A DNA stretch of 64,000 nt, taken from positions 124,001 through 188,000 of the forward strand of contig JAIXWR010000015.1 of assembly GCA_027491155.1 (NCBI GenBank), in the 5' to 3' direction. The position numbers and the translations under genes are program-made. This document shows, in pieces, positions 62,064 to 64,000 of this stretch; the first letter of the stretch is position 1; every line of letters starts with the position of its first letter. Below the pieces are notes generated by a model that saw only the letters and a list, made by a program, of their open reading frames with translations, did not search any database and had not been told where the DNA came from. The stretch is from Verrucomicrobiaceae bacterium. GTDB taxonomy: Bacteria > Verrucomicrobiota > Verrucomicrobiia > Verrucomicrobiales > Akkermansiaceae.

Positions 62064-62570
62064 TCACCTCGCCTTGGCGACGGCCTTGAGGGCGTCCTTC
62101 ACCGAGTCCTCGAACTCGTCGTCGGCCGGGTGGCCGTGCCAGACGAGCTTGCCGTCGGCGCCGAAGACCATGGCGTGCGGGATGCCGTCGGAGGGCACCG
62201 GGCCGGAACCGCCGGACATGACGGGATACTGGACGCGGGCTTCCTTGAGCACCTTGAGGATGGCTTCCTTCGAGCTGCCCTGGCGCTCCAGGCCGACGAC
62301 CACGAGGCCTTTCTTTTCGTAGCGCTTCGCCAGTTTGGCGAGGTGGGGCAGGCTGGCGATGCAGGGCGGGCAATTGACGCCCCACTCCTCCACGACGACG
62401 ACCTTGCCGTCGAGGGCTTCCTTGTCGAAGGCGGCGTCATTGACGACTTCGGCCCACCGCACCTCGCTCACGGAGGCGTCGGGGACGGCTTTTTCCTTGT
62501 CTTTCTTACCCGCGAAGGCGGGGAGGGCGATCGCGGCGAACGCGATGATGGCGGCGGGGATGACTTTCAT
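62064..62570 (-). CDS. TlpA-like thioredoxin-fold protein, periplasmic
   Basis: A 168-residue protein with a signal peptide (1-20). The thioredoxin motif is C67-P-P-C70 in WGVNCPPCIASLPHLAKLAKRY. The usual Trp before the motif is shifted (EEWGVNCPPC), and GIPHAMVFGADGKLVWHGHP holds the cis-Pro region. The CPPC pair suggests a thiol oxidoreductase, either reducing (TlpA/ResA type) or of unknown polarity. ATG 62570 starts the signal peptide. It is followed by a terminator. Confidence 0.9.
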   Translation of the reverse strand: MKVIPAAIIAFAAIALPAFAGKKDKEKAVPDASVSEVRWAEVVNDAAFDKEALDGKVVVVEEWGVNCPPCIASLPHLAKLAKRYEKKGLVVVGLERQGSSKEAILKVLKEARVQYPVMSGGSGPVPSDGIPHAMVFGADGKLVWHGHPADDEFEDSVKDALKAVAKAR

Positions 62571-62800
62571 GGTGGTAGGATTGACGACCAAAGGGAAACG
62601 ACGCCGCGGGTAAGATTCGTTCAAACGATCCGGGTCCGGATTGCCGCCCGCGAACCGGCAAGGCATTTTCTCCACCTTCACAAGGCGGCGACGGCCGCAG
62701 GAATCGAGGTCTCGATCGCTTGTTATCGGGCCGAAGCTCCGTGATGCAGGCGCTCTGCCGGAGGCTTGAGTCCGCAGGGAGCGTCAGGCAGCCTGCCACC

Positions 62801-63277
62801 GTGCATCGACGCCTCCATCGCCGGAAATCCTTCTGGCTCGGGCTTTTCGTCCTGCTGTTCTTCGGTTGGGCATGGCGCGACTCGATTCATCGCGCCCACA
62901 TTTTGCGGATCGGCTCGCCCCTGGCACCCGGGTGTTTGGTGCTCTGGCAGTCGAGAGGCAGCTTGGGTGTCGGCCGCTATCACTTGCCCAGCGGGGAAAC
63001 CCTGATTTGCAACGAACTCCTCGCCGGCACGGTTACCGGTCCAGCAAGCTTATGGCGAGATCGCCACGGCAATCCGCGCTTTTCGCTACCGACGGCGGCA
63101 AGCGGCACGTGGGTCGCGGAGGGCTGGGGCGTGAGTGCGGCCCATTGGCTACTGATGCTGCTCGTCGCTGCCGGCCTGTCGATGTGGATTCGAAGGCGTT
63201 CCCGGTGCGAGAAACGCCACGCCAATTTGTTGCTTCCTCTACAGGAGCCGGAAGCAAGTGTCCGGGCACGGGGCTGA
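62801..63277 (+). CDS. Two-helix membrane protein, putative paralogue of the gene at 24106
   Basis: A 158-residue protein. The GTG at 62801 gives a basic start (HRRLHRRKSFWLG) followed by helix 1 (FVLLFFGWAWRDS), an external part of about 85 residues rich in Gly and Ser, helix 2 (AAHWLLMLLVAAGLSMWI) and a basic tail (RRRSRCEKRH). The K-x-FW-x-G signature and HWL at helix 2 repeat those of the protein at 24106-24525. A longer start (ATG 62744) is possible but adds a non-conserved part. Confidence 0.7.
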   Translation: MHRRLHRRKSFWLGLFVLLFFGWAWRDSIHRAHILRIGSPLAPGCLVLWQSRGSLGVGRYHLPSGETLICNELLAGTVTGPASLWRDRHGNPRFSLPTAASGTWVAEGWGVSAAHWLLMLLVAAGLSMWIRRRSRCEKRHANLLLPLQEPEASVRARG

Positions 63278-63314
63278 GCGAGGGTCTCCACGTGCGCCCG
63301 TTCGCCCGCGGCGA

Positions 63315-64000
63315 TCAATCCCCGCTCTTCAGCACCTTGATGAAGGCGTCCTGCGGGATGTTCACCTTGCCGATGGCCTTCATCTTCTTTTTCCCTTCCT
63401 TCTGCTTCTCCAGCAGCTTGCGCTTGCGGGAAATGTCGCCGCCGTAGCACTTGGCGGTCACGTCCTTGCGCAGGGCGGAGATGCTTTCGCGGGCGATGAT
63501 CTTGCCGCCGATGCAGGCCTGGATGGCGACGACGAAGAGCTGGTTCGGGATGACGTCCTTGAGCCGTGCGGCGAGGGCGCGGCCGTAGCCTTCCGCCTTC
63601 TCGCGGTGGACGATGGTGGAGAAGGCTTCCACCGGTTCGCCGGCGATCAGCATGTCCATCTTCACCATGTTCGCGGCGCGGTAGCCGGCGTGCTCGTAGT
63701 CCATCGAGCCGTAGCCGCGGGTGCACGATTTCAGGCGGTCGTTGAAATCGACCAGGATCTCGGCCAGCGGCAGCAGGCAGGTGAGCATCACGCGGGTGTC
63801 GTCGATGGTCTCGGTGTGCTCGACCTCGCCGCGCTTTTCCATCACCAGCGACATGATGTCGCCGATGTATTCGCCGGGGATCATGACGAAGACCTTCACC
63901 AGCGGCTCGCGCACTTCCTGGATCTGCTGCTGCTCGGGGAAGAAGGACGGGTTGTCGACGATCAGCTCCTCGCCGTTGGTCTTGGTGACCTGGTAGATGA
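63315..64000 (-). CDS. lepA: Elongation factor 4 (LepA), C-terminal part; 5' end beyond window
   Basis: Ribosome back-translocation GTPase. About 228 residues are visible, covering the end of domain III/V and the LepA-specific C-terminal domain. Landmarks are EVREPLVKVFVMIPGEYIGDIM, LTCLLPLAEILVDFNDRLKSCTRGYGSMDYEH (RGYGSMDYE is diagnostic), ARESISALRKDVTAKCYGGDISRKRKLLEKQKEGKKKMK and the IPQDAFIKVLK end. The GTPase domain lies past position 64000. All visible motifs are intact. Confidence 0.97.
   Translation of the reverse strand, partial: IYQVTKTNGEELIVDNPSFFPEQQQIQEVREPLVKVFVMIPGEYIGDIMSLVMEKRGEVEHTETIDDTRVMLTCLLPLAEILVDFNDRLKSCTRGYGSMDYEHAGYRAANMVKMDMLIAGEPVEAFSTIVHREKAEGYGRALAARLKDVIPNQLFVVAIQACIGGKIIARESISALRKDVTAKCYGGDISRKRKLLEKQKEGKKKMKAIGKVNIPQDAFIKVLKSGD

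Overview
The window is 64 kb of high-GC chromosomal DNA with dense genes on both strands. The gene content points to a Gram-negative member of Verrucomicrobiota, probably Verrucomicrobiaceae (Luteolibacter/Haloferula-like). The evidence is formylglycine-type sulfatases, an LpxC-FabZ fusion, GntR/LacI-like hybrid regulators, ECF sigma factors paired with Ser/Thr kinases, EF-hand lipoproteins, and lipid A and outer-membrane barrel genes. The taxon is inferred from gene families because no rRNA is present. There is no prophage, integrase, intact IS element or CRISPR array.

Layout. 1-3.9 kb: a leftward peptide-degradation pair (tricorn-like protease, then an S10 carboxypeptidase cut by the window edge). 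4-11 kb: a GntR-type regulator, a phospholipase D-like lipoprotein, and two sulfatases flanking an NlpC/P60 hydrolase and a tiny membrane protein. 11-14.5 kb: a DMT permease, then argD and argF. 14.5-22 kb: glycogen synthase, a GH30 glycosidase, an acyltransferase/deacetylase pair, a methyltransferase/GT2 pair, and queD. 22-28 kb: a secreted unknown, a Tat-exported SOD, lpxC-fabZ, an RluA-type pseudouridine synthase, a Nif3-like protein and a 3-methyladenine glycosylase. 28.1-28.4 kb: two divergent tRNA-Gly genes (anticodons CCC and TCC). 28.5-37.4 kb: a capsule/exopolysaccharide export module (secreted protein, outer-membrane barrel, Wzc-like kinase, export protein), then a PDZ protein, a Prc protease, YggS and a DUF971 protein. 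37.6-41.5 kb: an ECF sigma factor translationally coupled to an unusual anti-sigma-like/beta-barrel fusion, an EF-hand protein and a free ExbD-like domain. 41.7-42.4 kb: a Phd/VapC-like toxin-antitoxin pair. 42.4-50.3 kb: an ABC-F ATPase, a beta-lactamase-fold lipoprotein, a Ser/Thr kinase with its own ECF sigma factor, and an orphan lipoprotein. 50.3-57.5 kb: an APC permease, a DUF58/transglutaminase pair, rnhA, a nucleoside transporter, an EF-hand lipoprotein and a cNMP-binding protein. 57.8-64 kb: small unknowns, kbl, a DUF4328 protein, a thioredoxin-like lipid/thiol protein and the 3' part of lepA.

Three things stand out. First, the sigma factor at 37.6 kb is followed, with an ATGA overlap, by one 654-residue protein. 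It appears to combine a cytoplasmic anti-sigma-like domain, one inner-membrane helix, a long acidic/proline linker and a C-terminal autotransporter-type barrel, which suggests one polypeptide linking the outer membrane to a sigma factor. Second, intergenic DNA carries at least four families of short repeats, mostly as inverted pairs. In two of them the hairpin stems differ between copies by compensating base changes, as in REP elements. In another, the repeat supplies the stop codons and last residues (SSK) of two convergent genes. Third, two small two-helix membrane proteins (24.1 and 62.8 kb) share an N-terminal signature and may be paralogues.

All calls come from reading the sequence and its translations; no database search was run. 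Where a start codon is uncertain, the entry says so.
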